From assembly GCF_004138105.1 (NCBI RefSeq), contig NZ_RXHQ01000023.1, positions 1-42,821 on the forward strand: a stretch of 42,821 nt of DNA. Reading direction: 5' to 3'. The stretch's first letter is position 1, and every line of letters begins with the position of its first letter. Positions 1 through 8,366 of this stretch are shown one piece after another. The translations under genes and the position numbers were made by a program. The notes under the pieces are model-generated. The model made no database searches. It saw only the letters and a program-made list of their open reading frames with translations, and was not told the DNA's origin. This DNA comes from Xylanivirga thermophila. Lineage in GTDB: Bacteria > Bacillota > Clostridia > Caldicoprobacterales > Xylanivirgaceae.

Positions 1-99
1 ATTTTTAATCAATGTTCCTTAGGTGGTCTCATTGCCATGCCATTTTTTAATTTTCTGCTGCAAGAAGACCCTCAAGAAACTTTCAAAATTATTTTATAA
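1..99 (+). CDS. C-terminal tail of an ORF cut by the window edge
   Basis: An open frame enters from the left edge and ends in TAA at 97-99, giving a tail that ends QETFKIIL. The residues GGLIAMPFF look protein-like and hydrophobic. I do not recognise the family. A transposase C-terminus is possible because the gene faces opposite to almost everything else here, but nothing in the 32 visible codons proves it. Low confidence. Confidence 0.3.
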   Translation: MFNQCSLGGLIAMPFFNFLLQEDPQETFKIIL

Positions 100-154
100 A
101 ACTACTTGACTTTAATTAGCTGGTCTAGTATAATAATTTGATTATATCACCTTT

Positions 155-195
155 ATAGGAAATAATTTGTCTCTTTACGACAAATTATTTCCTAT
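155..195. repeat. Perfect 17-bp inverted repeat
   Basis: Arms 155-171 (starting ATAGGAAATAATT) and 179-195 are exact reverse complements around a 7-nt loop. It lies just beyond the terminator of the ABC operon and between converging transcripts. No T-run follows on either strand, so it is not a textbook terminator. It may be a second-stage stop, an mRNA-protecting hairpin, or a trace of an element. Confidence 0.75.
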
Positions 196-197
196 AA

Positions 198-231
198 TAT
201 AAAAAGATAAAGGGTAGCCCCTTTATCTTTT
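198..231 (-). terminator. Rho-independent terminator of the ABC operon
   Basis: Read on the minus strand, stem AAAGATAAAGGG pairs with CCCTTTATCTTT (203-214 with 219-230) around a 4-nt loop and is followed by a T-run. It lies 6 bp after the stop codon of the ABC ATPase gene and would end the transcript of the GntR/ABC operon. Confidence 0.88.
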
Positions 232-236
232 ATGCC

Positions 237-947
237 CTATATTTCTTTAAATCTGTCTTCCTTATACCCAGTTATATCCATCATTATAGAAGCAAGATTT
301 TCCCCTTCCTCCCTTATATCATCTATATAAAAATCAGCTTTGATCCTTCCATAGCGAAGTATTATAGCCCTGTCTAGGAAATTCTCCACTTCATCAATCA
401 AATGGGTAGCAATTAATATAGTTTCATCGGATTTTAGACTGGTTATCATCAGCTTTAAAAAATCCTTTCTCGTAAACATATCCTTCCCCAGGAATGGCTC
501 ATCCATAAGAATGTATTTCGCTCCTTTGGAAAACCCTGCAGATACTTCAAGCTTTGATTTTTGTCCTTTGGAAAAAGTTTTTATCTTTCTATATGGCTCC
601 AGTTCAAAAAATTTTATAAGTCTTATGTATCGTTCCATATCAAAGGCAGGAATAAAATCAGATAGAAAAATTCCATACTCATATGGAGTCATATATGGAA
701 AATAGCTGCCCTCTTCAGTGATAAAAGCCATTTTTTCATATTGTTCCGACACAGATCTACCATCTACCAATACTTCTCCCGCCTGAACTTCACAAAGTCC
801 CATGATGGTTTTTAAAAGTGTAGTTTTCCCAGATCCATTTTCTCCTAGTACTCCGACAATCTCTCCATTGTTAATTATCAAACTTTCGTCATTCAACCCG
901 ATACCCTGATTACCATAGGTCTTCCTTATATGCTTGAGTTGGATCAT
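237..947 (-). CDS. ABC transporter ATP-binding protein
   Basis: 236-residue nucleotide-binding subunit that should power the adjacent membrane protein(s). Walker A is GENGSGKTT (about residues 35-43), the signature is the variant FSKGQKSKLEV (LSGGQ position), Walker B is YILMDEP, and the switch region is IATHL. The length is normal for a YtrB/CcmA-type single-domain ATPase. Its start overlaps the end of the preceding gene by 4 bp (ATGA), so translation is coupled. The GntR regulator upstream, the membrane partner and this ATPase form the layout of YtrA-type operons, which often respond to envelope stress or cell-wall antibiotics. The substrate cannot be told from sequence. Confidence 0.9.
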   Translation of the reverse strand: MIQLKHIRKTYGNQGIGLNDESLIINNGEIVGVLGENGSGKTTLLKTIMGLCEVQAGEVLVDGRSVSEQYEKMAFITEEGSYFPYMTPYEYGIFLSDFIPAFDMERYIRLIKFFELEPYRKIKTFSKGQKSKLEVSAGFSKGAKYILMDEPFLGKDMFTRKDFLKLMITSLKSDETILIATHLIDEVENFLDRAIILRYGRIKADFYIDDIREEGENLASIMMDITGYKEDRFKEI

Positions 948-2416
948 TTAAAGCCTCCTTCCTTTATAACGACAAAATCAAGATTTCTACTTTCATAATA
1001 ATTATATCCATATTGATCTTTCTCTCTTAAATCTCCCCTGTACCGATTGTTGTCCTCATCAGCATCGGTTATTATTTCACCTTGATAGATTAACGCACTG
1101 CTATTCTCCATACCGTCAAATACAAAAATCATAAATCGCTTTGGATATAAATATTCACTCTCCATCTGTTCATCTATATCCTTTAATATTCCTGCAACTA
1201 CCAGTTTATCATCCACCCAGGATATAGCTGGGACCCGTTCAAACATCTGATTTTCAAATTTAATCCCATCTACATAGGATTTCAATGTTAGCCTATCCCC
1301 TACCTGTATTGATACCACCTGTAACTCATCTACAGGATTATTATTTGTTATAATATTAAGATGAATAATATCCCCATCCACATATTCATCATACCTGATC
1401 GGTTGTTTAGATATGTCTAGCTGTGGAACCGAGATCTCTTCTAGCATTTTCCCCGTTTGAGGATCAAATGCCCTCAAAGTCAATACACCATCTACCAGCA
1501 TGACTACAACCAACTTATCTTCTACCCCATGAAGTCCTAATACCTGAATATCATTTTCATCCATGGGAATAGAGGCAATCTTTCTAACCTTACCCTTCTC
1601 CTTTTTGTCTCCCCACCAATTATCATATTGCTCTGCCTTGAAAATTCCATTTTCTCCTGTATACCTTTGGTGACTATATGGATTTATCTGGGTCAAGACG
1701 GTAAAATACTGGCTTCCATTCAGTACAACCATTCCCGAACCTGTAGACCTGTAAATGTCTGCTGCATTTTGAAAATTCTCATCCTCTGCAGCTAGACCAC
1801 CTTCTGGATAATAGGTCTTTTTTCCTTCAAATACAAAGTCCATATACTCTCTCTCCAATTGAACTCCCGTCTTAAAATACAGATAATTAGGATCTGGCAT
1901 CTTCTTCTTAGGCTTTATATCCAGCCAATCATAGCGAACATCCATATATACATCTATCTTATCTGCATATGTCGTAGTAATTTTTTCTATAGCATCCTTT
2001 TTCTCATCTATACACTGCATCTGAATCTTATTTTCCGTATACTCCCGCCTTATGTTAGCATCAGGTGCAATCTCATATCTATAGTTGTACCAGTATCTAT
2101 ACTTATCAGCTTCGGCTCCATTTCCATATTTTACAGGAAGAAATTTCATATCTCCTAAACTGTCATAATATATAAACTTATGGGAAAGCTCTCCACCTTC
2201 TATATCAAACCTTTGAGCATGATACTTATCCTGTAGATACCCTATGATTTTAATATCAGATAGCACCTTACGATCCCCTTTTATATCCTTTAAATACAAT
2301 GTACTATTATTCTGAAGCCCAAATATACTAAAAAAGATAGTCAAAAGAATCACAGTAGAAATCAAAAGAACAACTAAGGCCATATTACGTTTTACCCATC
2401 CCATTTTCATCACCAC
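944..2416 (-). CDS. Membrane-anchored extracytoplasmic protein of ABC operon
   Basis: 490-residue protein of no family I can name. One N-terminal membrane segment (VVLLISTVILLTIFFSIFGL, about 14-33) is followed by a long polar domain that is probably outside the cell and rich in Tyr and Asp, with short beta-strand-like stretches such as DDKLVVAGIL that could form a propeller. It sits between the ABC permease (9 bp) and the ATPase (4-bp overlap), so it is most likely an accessory or sensor subunit of that transporter. The start is ambiguous: the open frame begins with GTG, and ATG at residue 3 or 5 is also possible because GGGGTGGTG lies directly upstream. Confidence 0.75.
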   Translation of the reverse strand: MVMKMGWVKRNMALVVLLISTVILLTIFFSIFGLQNNSTLYLKDIKGDRKVLSDIKIIGYLQDKYHAQRFDIEGGELSHKFIYYDSLGDMKFLPVKYGNGAEADKYRYWYNYRYEIAPDANIRREYTENKIQMQCIDEKKDAIEKITTTYADKIDVYMDVRYDWLDIKPKKKMPDPNYLYFKTGVQLEREYMDFVFEGKKTYYPEGGLAAEDENFQNAADIYRSTGSGMVVLNGSQYFTVLTQINPYSHQRYTGENGIFKAEQYDNWWGDKKEKGKVRKIASIPMDENDIQVLGLHGVEDKLVVVMLVDGVLTLRAFDPQTGKMLEEISVPQLDISKQPIRYDEYVDGDIIHLNIITNNNPVDELQVVSIQVGDRLTLKSYVDGIKFENQMFERVPAISWVDDKLVVAGILKDIDEQMESEYLYPKRFMIFVFDGMENSSALIYQGEIITDADEDNNRYRGDLREKDQYGYNYYESRNLDFVVIKEGGFK

Positions 2417-2425
2417 CCCATTATT

Positions 2426-3196
2426 TTATTCTGCAACAGCACTTTTTTTAAATATCTTAATGCTATGCCAGACAAAAAATACACTAAAAAGAAATAGCAC
2501 TAAACTTTGAAGATACATACTCCTGTAATCGGTAACATACATCCTTTGGTTTATGCGATAATTAAGCAGGCTGATCATTATAAATACAGCACCGCCTATG
2601 GGAAAAAACCCCCAATACCGCCTGCTACGTTCGCATAATGCACCATAATACAGTCCACACAAAAGAGTTGTAAAAAGACTTATGGTGGAAACTGCACTCT
2701 CTAACCCCAACGGGAAAATAATTCTTAAAAAATCAGAACGAACAAAAGACAGGAACAACCCATTTGTCATAAGATATTTGCCTTCCTCTAAAGCAGCAAT
2801 ACGAGATGCTACAAACCAATAACCCAATAGAATGCTTATAAGCTGTGCAGATAAAAATGCCGCAAATGAAATAAAAAAAGAAATAAGTTTGCTTAAATAT
2901 ACTAGCTCCCGCCTTATGGGCAGGGTCAGCAATGTGTAGATGCTTTTACTTCCAAAATAGTTTGAATAGATGCTATATATAAAAGTCAAACACATTAATG
3001 CAAGATATATGACAAATAAAATAACACAGCCTGAAGAGGCATATATAAACTCAAAAGGCTGATACAGGTTCACTCCATCCTTAATGGAAATATTTAAAAA
3101 CACAATTGGAGATATAATAGCTAAAATACAAATTACAAGTACAAATTTAAAGATATTTCTAATCTCATAATTTAATAAGCGATAAAAATCCTTCAT
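2426..3196 (-). CDS. ABC-2 type transporter permease
   Basis: 256-residue polytopic membrane protein with about six hydrophobic segments (near residues 18-38, 55-78, 108-130, 165-185, 195-215 and 225-245). The segment YFGSKSIYTLLTLPIRRE resembles the cytosolic coupling helix of ABC-2 permeases that move lipids or drugs outward. It has its own promoter and operator just upstream (3212-3241) and is followed at 9 bp by the accessory protein and then the ATPase. The transported substrate is unknown. Confidence 0.82.
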   Translation of the reverse strand: MKDFYRLLNYEIRNIFKFVLVICILAIISPIVFLNISIKDGVNLYQPFEFIYASSGCVILFVIYLALMCLTFIYSIYSNYFGSKSIYTLLTLPIRRELVYLSKLISFFISFAAFLSAQLISILLGYWFVASRIAALEEGKYLMTNGLFLSFVRSDFLRIIFPLGLESAVSTISLFTTLLCGLYYGALCERSRRYWGFFPIGGAVFIMISLLNYRINQRMYVTDYRSMYLQSLVLFLFSVFFVWHSIKIFKKSAVAE

Positions 3197-3211
3197 GATA
3201 ATAACACCCCT

Positions 3212-3241
3212 TGTATTATGATACTAGTACACAAAGGTCAA
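3212..3241 (-). promoter_or_regulatory. Promoter P2 with GntR operator before the ABC genes
   Basis: On the minus strand a -35 TTGACC (3236-3241), a 17-nt spacer and a -10 TAATAC (3213-3218) precede the permease gene. The spacer and -10 are covered by TGTATTATGATACTAGTACA (3212-3231), which matches 17 of 20 positions of the site upstream of the gntR gene. I infer that the YtrA-type repressor binds here. The promoter overlaps the end of gntR. Confidence 0.75.
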
Positions 3242-3246
3242 AAAAA

Positions 3247-3624
3247 TTAATCCTCTTCCCACATCTCACTGATAAGATCAAAAACTCGTTTAAAGGATAG
3301 GTTAATAGCCTTTGCAGAACTTATAAACTCCCTTACCATACCACGGGTAAGCTCATCTTCAATCCTTGAAAACCCAGCCTCATCTATGCAGATAATGCTT
3401 CCCTGATTTCCGTGTGTTTCTATAATATCTTCTTTCTCCAATAGTTTATAAGCTTTTTGAACGGTATTTGGGTTTATATTAAGCTGAGCTGCTAATTCCC
3501 GCCTCGATGGCATCTCTTCACCTGAAACAGCATTTTTAGTTAAAATCTGCTGCTTAACAAAGAGCACTATCTGCGCATATACCGGATCCTTATTATTAAG
3601 CTTTATACTCTGAAAATTTACCAC
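3247..3624 (-). CDS. GntR-family (YtrA-type) transcriptional repressor
   Basis: About 125 residues, the short YtrA subtype: an N-terminal winged helix-turn-helix (MPSRRELAAQLNINPNTVQKAYKLLE) with a brief helical dimerisation tail and no large ligand domain. The upstream open frame can be extended to a TTG at 3642, but the GTG at 3622-3624 is preceded by AGGTGA at a good distance, so I use it. It heads the ABC operon and its own promoter contains a long inverted repeat that should be its operator, pointing to autorepression. Confidence 0.88.
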   Translation of the reverse strand: MVNFQSIKLNNKDPVYAQIVLFVKQQILTKNAVSGEEMPSRRELAAQLNINPNTVQKAYKLLEKEDIIETHGNQGSIICIDEAGFSRIEDELTRGMVREFISSAKAINLSFKRVFDLISEMWEED

Positions 3625-3652
3625 AAACCAATCACCTGCCAAAAATATTTAT

Positions 3653-3696
3653 GACCCTGCGCATGTATTATACTACTAATACATGCACAGGGTCAA
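3653..3696 (-). promoter_or_regulatory. Promoter P1 and long palindromic operator of gntR
   Basis: The minus strand shows -35 TTGACC (3691-3696), an 18-nt spacer and a perfect -10 TATAAT (3667-3672). Spanning it is an inverted repeat with arms 3653-3670 and 3677-3694 (18 bp, one mismatch, loop 6). Its core TGTATTATACTACTAATACA (3664-3683) is shared with the site before the ABC genes. The overlap with both promoter boxes means a bound repressor would block RNA polymerase. Confidence 0.82.
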
Positions 3697-3698
3697 TA

Positions 3699-3735
3699 TA
3701 ATAATAGGCCTAATCTAGAAAATCATTAGGCCTAT
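3699..3735 (-). terminator. Terminator overlapping the end of the MBL gene
   Basis: ATAGGCCTAAT (3704-3714) and ATTAGGCCTAT (3725-3735) form an 11-bp perfect stem on the minus strand, followed by a moderately T-rich run. The stem includes the last codons and stop of the MBL gene, so it should end the importer operon just before promoter P1 of gntR. Confidence 0.7.
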
Positions 3736-4648
3736 CACGTTCTGCCAAATCTTTTAGTGTTTTTCCATCTGTTGAAACTAGAATATTACCATCGGTTCCT
3801 GTTATATAGACTATAGCATTACGTTTTCTGTAGGCATTGTATGTATTCAAACTCGCCATGGAGTCATGGGTAAATATCGCAATCTGGGGCTTCACCGTTT
3901 CAATCAAAGCCTTTGAAGATGATGTATCTGACCCATGGTGTCCTGCCTTGATAAGATTAGCCTGCAATTCATCGCCGTATTGCTCTAAAAGTTCCATTTC
4001 CTTCTGTTTATAGACATCTCCCATAAAAAGCATAGAAACCTCTCCATAGGTAATCTTAAGTACTACGGAATGATCATTAACAAATTGAGTACTCCCTTCC
4101 GGATATTTGTCGTAATATTCAATTGGGGCAGAAGGATTATAAACCTTTGCATCCACCTGCTCCCCAAATTTAAATGTATCTCCTTGCTTTAAATAATGTA
4201 TATCAAGTTCCTTATCCTCAATGGCTTTCATAGTTGTTTTGAATGTTTCAGTGGGATATTCAAGTTCTGACATATATATTGCACCAATTTCGAAATCATT
4301 AATGATTTTTTTAAACCCACCTATATGATCTATATGAGGATGGGAGGCAACGAGATAATCAATCTTAGTTACATTCAATTTTTTTAAATATTCGCTTATC
4401 TGTCCAGCGCATTCTGGAGCGCCGGCATCGATAAGCATTGTATAACCATCAGGTGATTTTATAAGCATAGAATCTCCTGATTTGGTATCCGTGCCAGATG
4501 ATATATCAAAGAAACGTGCTGTTAGTCTGCCTTTGTCTTTAGAAATATTAAATACTTCATCATTTTCTTTCGTGCAGGCAGTCAACAGCAGTAGAACAAC
4601 AAGCATAAGGCATAATATTTTAGAGACTATATACCTTCTATTTTTCAT
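3710..4648 (-). CDS. ComEC/Rec2-like metallo-beta-lactamase lipoprotein
   Basis: 312 residues. A lipoprotein signal (LLLLLTAC, lipid-modified Cys near residue 25) is followed by a metallo-beta-lactamase fold: strand MLIDAG, metal motif SHPHIDH (HxHxDH), the later metal Asp in MLFMGD, and GHHGSDTSS typical of the hydrolase domain found in ComEC and in free-standing relatives. It should be a metal-dependent hydrolase anchored outside the membrane; its substrate is unknown (nucleic-acid or phosphoester hydrolysis is the family precedent). It has a clear AAAGGAG ribosome site and follows the MalG-type permease by 13 bp, so it is co-transcribed with a sugar importer, which is unusual. Confidence 0.85.
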   Translation of the reverse strand: MKNRRYIVSKILCLMLVVLLLLTACTKENDEVFNISKDKGRLTARFFDISSGTDTKSGDSMLIKSPDGYTMLIDAGAPECAGQISEYLKKLNVTKIDYLVASHPHIDHIGGFKKIINDFEIGAIYMSELEYPTETFKTTMKAIEDKELDIHYLKQGDTFKFGEQVDAKVYNPSAPIEYYDKYPEGSTQFVNDHSVVLKITYGEVSMLFMGDVYKQKEMELLEQYGDELQANLIKAGHHGSDTSSSKALIETVKPQIAIFTHDSMASLNTYNAYRKRNAIVYITGTDGNILVSTDGKTLKDLAERDRPNDFLD

Positions 4649-4661
4649 AACTTTACTCCTT

Positions 4662-5495
4662 TTACTTCATTGCAGCCTTCGATACACCGCTTATTATATA
4701 TTTCTGCAATACTATAAAAAGAACAATGATAGGAATAAGGGACATAACAGCTCCCGCCATAATCTGATTATAGTTCCATGTTTCAAGACCAGCATATGAA
4801 CGACGAAGTTCATATACTCCTTGTGCTAGGGTTCTTCGAGTCTGATTGGTAGTAACCATCTTGGGCCAGAAATATGAATTCCACCCATCAATAAATGTGA
4901 TGATTGTCACCGTTAGTATGGTAGGTTTACACATGGGCACCAAAACATTAAATATTATGCCTATCCTCCCCATTCCATCGACACGTCCCGCTTCAATATA
5001 GCTTTTATCTACAGCTTTAAAGCTCTGCCTCAGCATGAAAATAAAATATGCAGAGACGGCATTGGGAATTATCAGACCTGCAAAAGTATTGATCCAGTTA
5101 AGTTTTGCAATCATTACATATATAGGTACAAAAGTAACCTGTATGGGAACCATCAAAGCCCCTAGAACGATCAAAAAAAGTATATTTTGCCCTTTAAATT
5201 CTCCGTGGGAAAATCCATATGCTGCAAATATACCAGTTAAGAGCTGAAGGATTAAAATACCCAAAGTCATAACTATGGTATTAAAAAAGTATAGACCAAA
5301 GGGAGCCATTTTCAAAACATCCCTATAATTATGCCAAGCAAAATTTTTGGGCCAGAGTGTTGGCACAGGTAAAAGCAGTTCCTCAGATGTCTTTAATGAT
5401 GTAATTATCATCCAATAAATAGGAAATAGCATTATTAGTGTTATAATTACGGCCACTATATACCTAAAAATGAGACCAACTCTTTTTTTCGACAA
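4662..5495 (-). CDS. Carbohydrate ABC transporter permease, MalG type
   Basis: 277-residue inner-membrane subunit with six predicted membrane helices. The EAA loop (EAGRVDGMG followed by VLVP, about residues 168-187) contacts the ATPase. It pairs with the MalF-type subunit 18 bp upstream and with the binding lipoprotein. No ATPase gene lies in the operon, so a shared MsmX-type ATPase elsewhere is likely. The sugar cannot be assigned. Confidence 0.92.
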   Translation of the reverse strand: MSKKRVGLIFRYIVAVIITLIMLFPIYWMIITSLKTSEELLLPVPTLWPKNFAWHNYRDVLKMAPFGLYFFNTIVMTLGILILQLLTGIFAAYGFSHGEFKGQNILFLIVLGALMVPIQVTFVPIYVMIAKLNWINTFAGLIIPNAVSAYFIFMLRQSFKAVDKSYIEAGRVDGMGRIGIIFNVLVPMCKPTILTVTIITFIDGWNSYFWPKMVTTNQTRRTLAQGVYELRRSYAGLETWNYNQIMAGAVMSLIPIIVLFIVLQKYIISGVSKAAMK

Positions 5496-5513
5496 TTTCG
5501 TCTTCCTCCTCCC

Positions 5514-6452
5514 TTAAGCATCATAATTAACCGATTTGTTTGATATTTTTAAGGTTATGGCAGTAAAAATAAGCAATATGAAGAAGAATATTATGGATAC
5601 AACTGCAGCCCTGTCTACTCTAAACTCCACAAATGCCAAGCTATAAATCCAATATACCATAACATTTGTTGCATTGTATGGACCACCACCGGTCATAACA
5701 TCTACCGATTGAAATACCTTCATGGAAGCAATGAAGGTTGTAACAAATATAAATAGAGTCATTGGCGAAAGTAACGGTAAGGTTATATACTTGAATTTCT
5801 TAAACCCGCTTGCGCCATCGAGTTCTGCTGCCTCATAATAATCTTGTGAAATACTATTCATAGCTGAAATATAAAGCATCATGGAATAACCCATTACACG
5901 CCATGCTGTAAGTATCAATATACCCTTTAATGCTGTCTTTTCCGATGTAAGCCATGGAACAGCATCAATACCAAATACACCTAATGTCTGATTTAATACA
6001 CCAAAATCCTTATGCAATATCCAGATAAAAACAACACCTGCTGTTGCTACTGCAATATACTTTGGCATAAAAACAACAGATCTCATAACAGAAAACGATT
6101 TTGAGGAATGATTGAATAATAGGGCAAGGAGCATCCCGCCTACAATAGTAATTACTATTTCATATAAGGTATATTTAAAGGTTATTTTCAAAGAATCCAA
6201 CCATATTGGAAATCCAGATCCATTAAAAAGCCATTTATAGTTCTTCATTCCCACATATTTATAACCATCCTTAATTAGATTCCAATCGGTAAAACTAATC
6301 TTAAAGAGGTTTACAATAGGATAGTATACAAATATTGCAAGGAAAACAAGTGCAGGCAAAACACACATGAAATCCTTTATCTTCTCACGTTTTCTATAAT
6401 TTGTTTTTTTTGACGTTCCCATATCCCTTATTTTTTGTTCGCTCTCTATCAT
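5514..6452 (-). CDS. Carbohydrate ABC transporter permease, MalF type
   Basis: 312-residue permease with six membrane helices and an EAA loop (EAAELDGASG followed by ITLP). The frame extends upstream to a TTG, but TTGGAGGATGAAATT places a strong GGAGG ahead of the ATG at 6450-6452, so that start is preferred. It lies after the binding-protein gene, separated by 59 bp that hold a perfect hairpin, which may lower its expression relative to the binding protein. Confidence 0.92.
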   Translation of the reverse strand: MIESEQKIRDMGTSKKTNYRKREKIKDFMCVLPALVFLAIFVYYPIVNLFKISFTDWNLIKDGYKYVGMKNYKWLFNGSGFPIWLDSLKITFKYTLYEIVITIVGGMLLALLFNHSSKSFSVMRSVVFMPKYIAVATAGVVFIWILHKDFGVLNQTLGVFGIDAVPWLTSEKTALKGILILTAWRVMGYSMMLYISAMNSISQDYYEAAELDGASGFKKFKYITLPLLSPMTLFIFVTTFIASMKVFQSVDVMTGGGPYNATNVMVYWIYSLAFVEFRVDRAAVVSIIFFFILLIFTAITLKISNKSVNYDA

Positions 6453-6493
6453 AATTTCATCCTCCAAACAAGAACGTTTTTACGAGATTTGAT

Positions 6494-6519
6494 ATGAGTA
6501 AGGCCTAGGCCTTACTCAT
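6494..6519 (-). other. Perfect intercistronic hairpin after binding-protein gene
   Basis: ATGAGTAAGGCC (6494-6505) and GGCCTTACTCAT (6508-6519) form a 12-bp perfect stem around TA. It contains the stop codon of the binding-protein gene and has no T-run. Hairpins at this place often protect the upstream message and attenuate the downstream genes, giving excess binding protein over permease. Confidence 0.8.
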
Positions 6520-7861
6520 CTGCAAGGGTATCATTTATGATTTTTGCTGCATCTTCCATAGTCTTTTGCATATCCGTATCTTCAATGATGGATTTTGCCA
6601 TAGCATTCATCCATTCCTTTGAAAGGGCAGGGTATGCAGGATGTTGAATCCTTGGCTTAATATTATCTAGATTATCAAAGATGACCTTAAATGCAGGTTT
6701 TTCTTTAAGGAAATCCTCCCCTTCTTGCGTTTCTAAAACTGATTTACGTGTGGGCATATATCCTGATCCAGATGCCCATTCCATATTAACATCTTTGCTG
6801 GTCAGGAATTTTAAAGCCTCCCAAGCTGCATTCTTTGTTTTTTGATCATTTTTTGCAGGAATCAGCAGTATACAGCCTCCTACTTCAGAGTTGTGTGTAT
6901 CTGCCCCTGGATACCAAGCCATTCCTACTTCAAAATCACAGTTGTCGACATACATATTGTATAGAGATGATGTATGCATTACTGAAAATGTTTTCCCATC
7001 AAAAAAGCTTTGTCGCATATCTGTAGATGCATTGGTGCCATAGCACCAGTTGATTTTGCCATCATTGTACCATTTTTTAAATTGTTCTGCAATCTCTATA
7101 GCCTTTTGTCCATCAAGATCTGTCTTATTGTCGGACGTTACAATCTCTACTCCGGCATTTCTGTAGTATGTTTCAAAATACCACTGATCCCAGCCTGGTA
7201 CACAAGTTGCATAACGGGTTGTCTTCCCATTCTCAATTTTTGCCGCAGCATCTAAAAATTCATCCATATCTGACCATTTCTCAGGCAATTTAATACCTTC
7301 AGCATCTGCCATATCTTTGTTATAATATATAACCTGTGTAGAAATCAAAAAAGGTAGAGAAATAGGTTTTCCCTCATAGCTTGATGATTCTATCAACCCT
7401 ATCCCAAAGTCGTCTATATCAAAATTATCTGCTTCTATATATGATGTCAAGTCTTCACAAACTCCTGATGCACCATACTCTGCCACATATGGTGTATTAG
7501 CTACACATAATGCAGGCATTGTATTAGCAGCAAGTGCTGCAATTAATTTTTCATTAAGATCGCTATAACTTCCTTGATAGATAGGTTCAAGTTTTACGTT
7601 GGTACCTGTAGCATGGAATTTCTCTGCTACATCATCAATAAGATCTGAATACTGTTCCTCCAATGCATGCCACCATTCTATGGTGATAGGTTCTGTTACC
7701 TTGTATGGAGATTCTTCTTTTTTATCCTTTTTCGAAGTCTCCGTCTTGTTTTCCGATTTGCCCCCTGTCTCTGTTTTTGATTCATCTTTGGAGCAACCTG
7801 CAAAGGCCACTAAGCACAACATTATTGCAAGAAGCATCGCAATAAATCTTTTGGTTCTCAT
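6512..7861 (-). CDS. Extracellular sugar-binding lipoprotein (UgpB/MalE type)
   Basis: 449 residues from the ATG at 7859-7861, which has GGAAGGGAG upstream; an in-frame earlier ATG would add six residues before the signal. The lipoprotein signal ends AFAGC (lipobox) and is followed by a Lys/Glu/Ser-rich linker. The body shows family-1 solute-binding features: TIEWWHAL, a central LPFLISTQVIYYNKD segment, and the late AWEALKFLTS region. It should capture an oligosaccharide or a glycerol-phosphate-type ligand for the two permeases downstream. Confidence 0.92.
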   Translation of the reverse strand: MRTKRFIAMLLAIMLCLVAFAGCSKDESKTETGGKSENKTETSKKDKKEESPYKVTEPITIEWWHALEEQYSDLIDDVAEKFHATGTNVKLEPIYQGSYSDLNEKLIAALAANTMPALCVANTPYVAEYGASGVCEDLTSYIEADNFDIDDFGIGLIESSSYEGKPISLPFLISTQVIYYNKDMADAEGIKLPEKWSDMDEFLDAAAKIENGKTTRYATCVPGWDQWYFETYYRNAGVEIVTSDNKTDLDGQKAIEIAEQFKKWYNDGKINWCYGTNASTDMRQSFFDGKTFSVMHTSSLYNMYVDNCDFEVGMAWYPGADTHNSEVGGCILLIPAKNDQKTKNAAWEALKFLTSKDVNMEWASGSGYMPTRKSVLETQEGEDFLKEKPAFKVIFDNLDNIKPRIQHPAYPALSKEWMNAMAKSIIEDTDMQKTMEDAAKIINDTLADE

Positions 7862-8340
7862 AATAAATCTCCCTTCCATAAAGATTTAATGTTTCTTTAT
7901 GATTAAACGGTATTTACCGCTTGATCAACGAGTTTTATTTAAAAGTCTAGCAGTAGATTTCTAGTTAGATATAAATAAAATTCATGTTAAAAACCTGTTA
8001 ACTTATTGCTTTGAACTCCAGTTGCTATTTATTCACAAAGTAAACAAAGAATTTTCAGTGGTCATTATTATAATACAAATGTAGTTTTACTGATCATGAA
8101 TGTCCTAGTAAGCCTAAATATTCCAATAGAAAAAGACAGCACCCATATCCACAGCACATTAAGCTGTAAATATCTCGGCTATCTCCTATTCTCAGCCTAT
8201 ATATGTATACATTTTTTGATTTTACCTCATCAACTGTACTTTAAAGTGTACACTATGTATTTATCCATGTCAAGTAATTTTTTTATTTTATTACTATTTT
8301 TTCCTTGATAAAATATTAACAAACCAATTTAAATATAAAA
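7862..8340. other. Long noncoding region before the first importer operon
   Basis: About 480 bp without a convincing gene. Near its left end is an operator-like palindrome (7905-7922). A 70-codon open frame on the plus strand (8096-8308) has no good ribosome site and an ordinary AT-driven composition, so it is not called. The promoter of the importer operon must lie here on the minus strand, but I see no strong -35/-10 pair. Confidence 0.5.
7905..7922 (-). promoter_or_regulatory. Operator-like palindrome before binding-protein gene
   Basis: AAACGGTATTTACCGCTT contains CGGTA and TACCG half-sites separated by TT, with nearly symmetric flanks. It lies about 45 bp upstream of the start of the binding protein, where a LacI- or AraC-type regulator could act. 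No regulator gene is adjacent, so the binding factor is unknown. Confidence 0.5.
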
Positions 8341-8366
8341 ATGGTAACTGATTAATCAGTCACCAT
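8341..8366 (-). terminator. Terminator of the HdeD-like gene
   Basis: ATGGTAACTGAT (8341-8352) pairs with ATCAGTCACCAT (8355-8366), one mismatch, loop TA. On the minus strand the stem overlaps the stop codon of the HdeD-like gene and is followed by TTTTTATATTT. Confidence 0.78.

Noticed and set aside
8096-8308. 70-codon open frame on the plus strand
   Set aside because: No ribosome-binding site, AT-driven hydrophobic composition, and it lies opposite to the promoter region of the importer operon.
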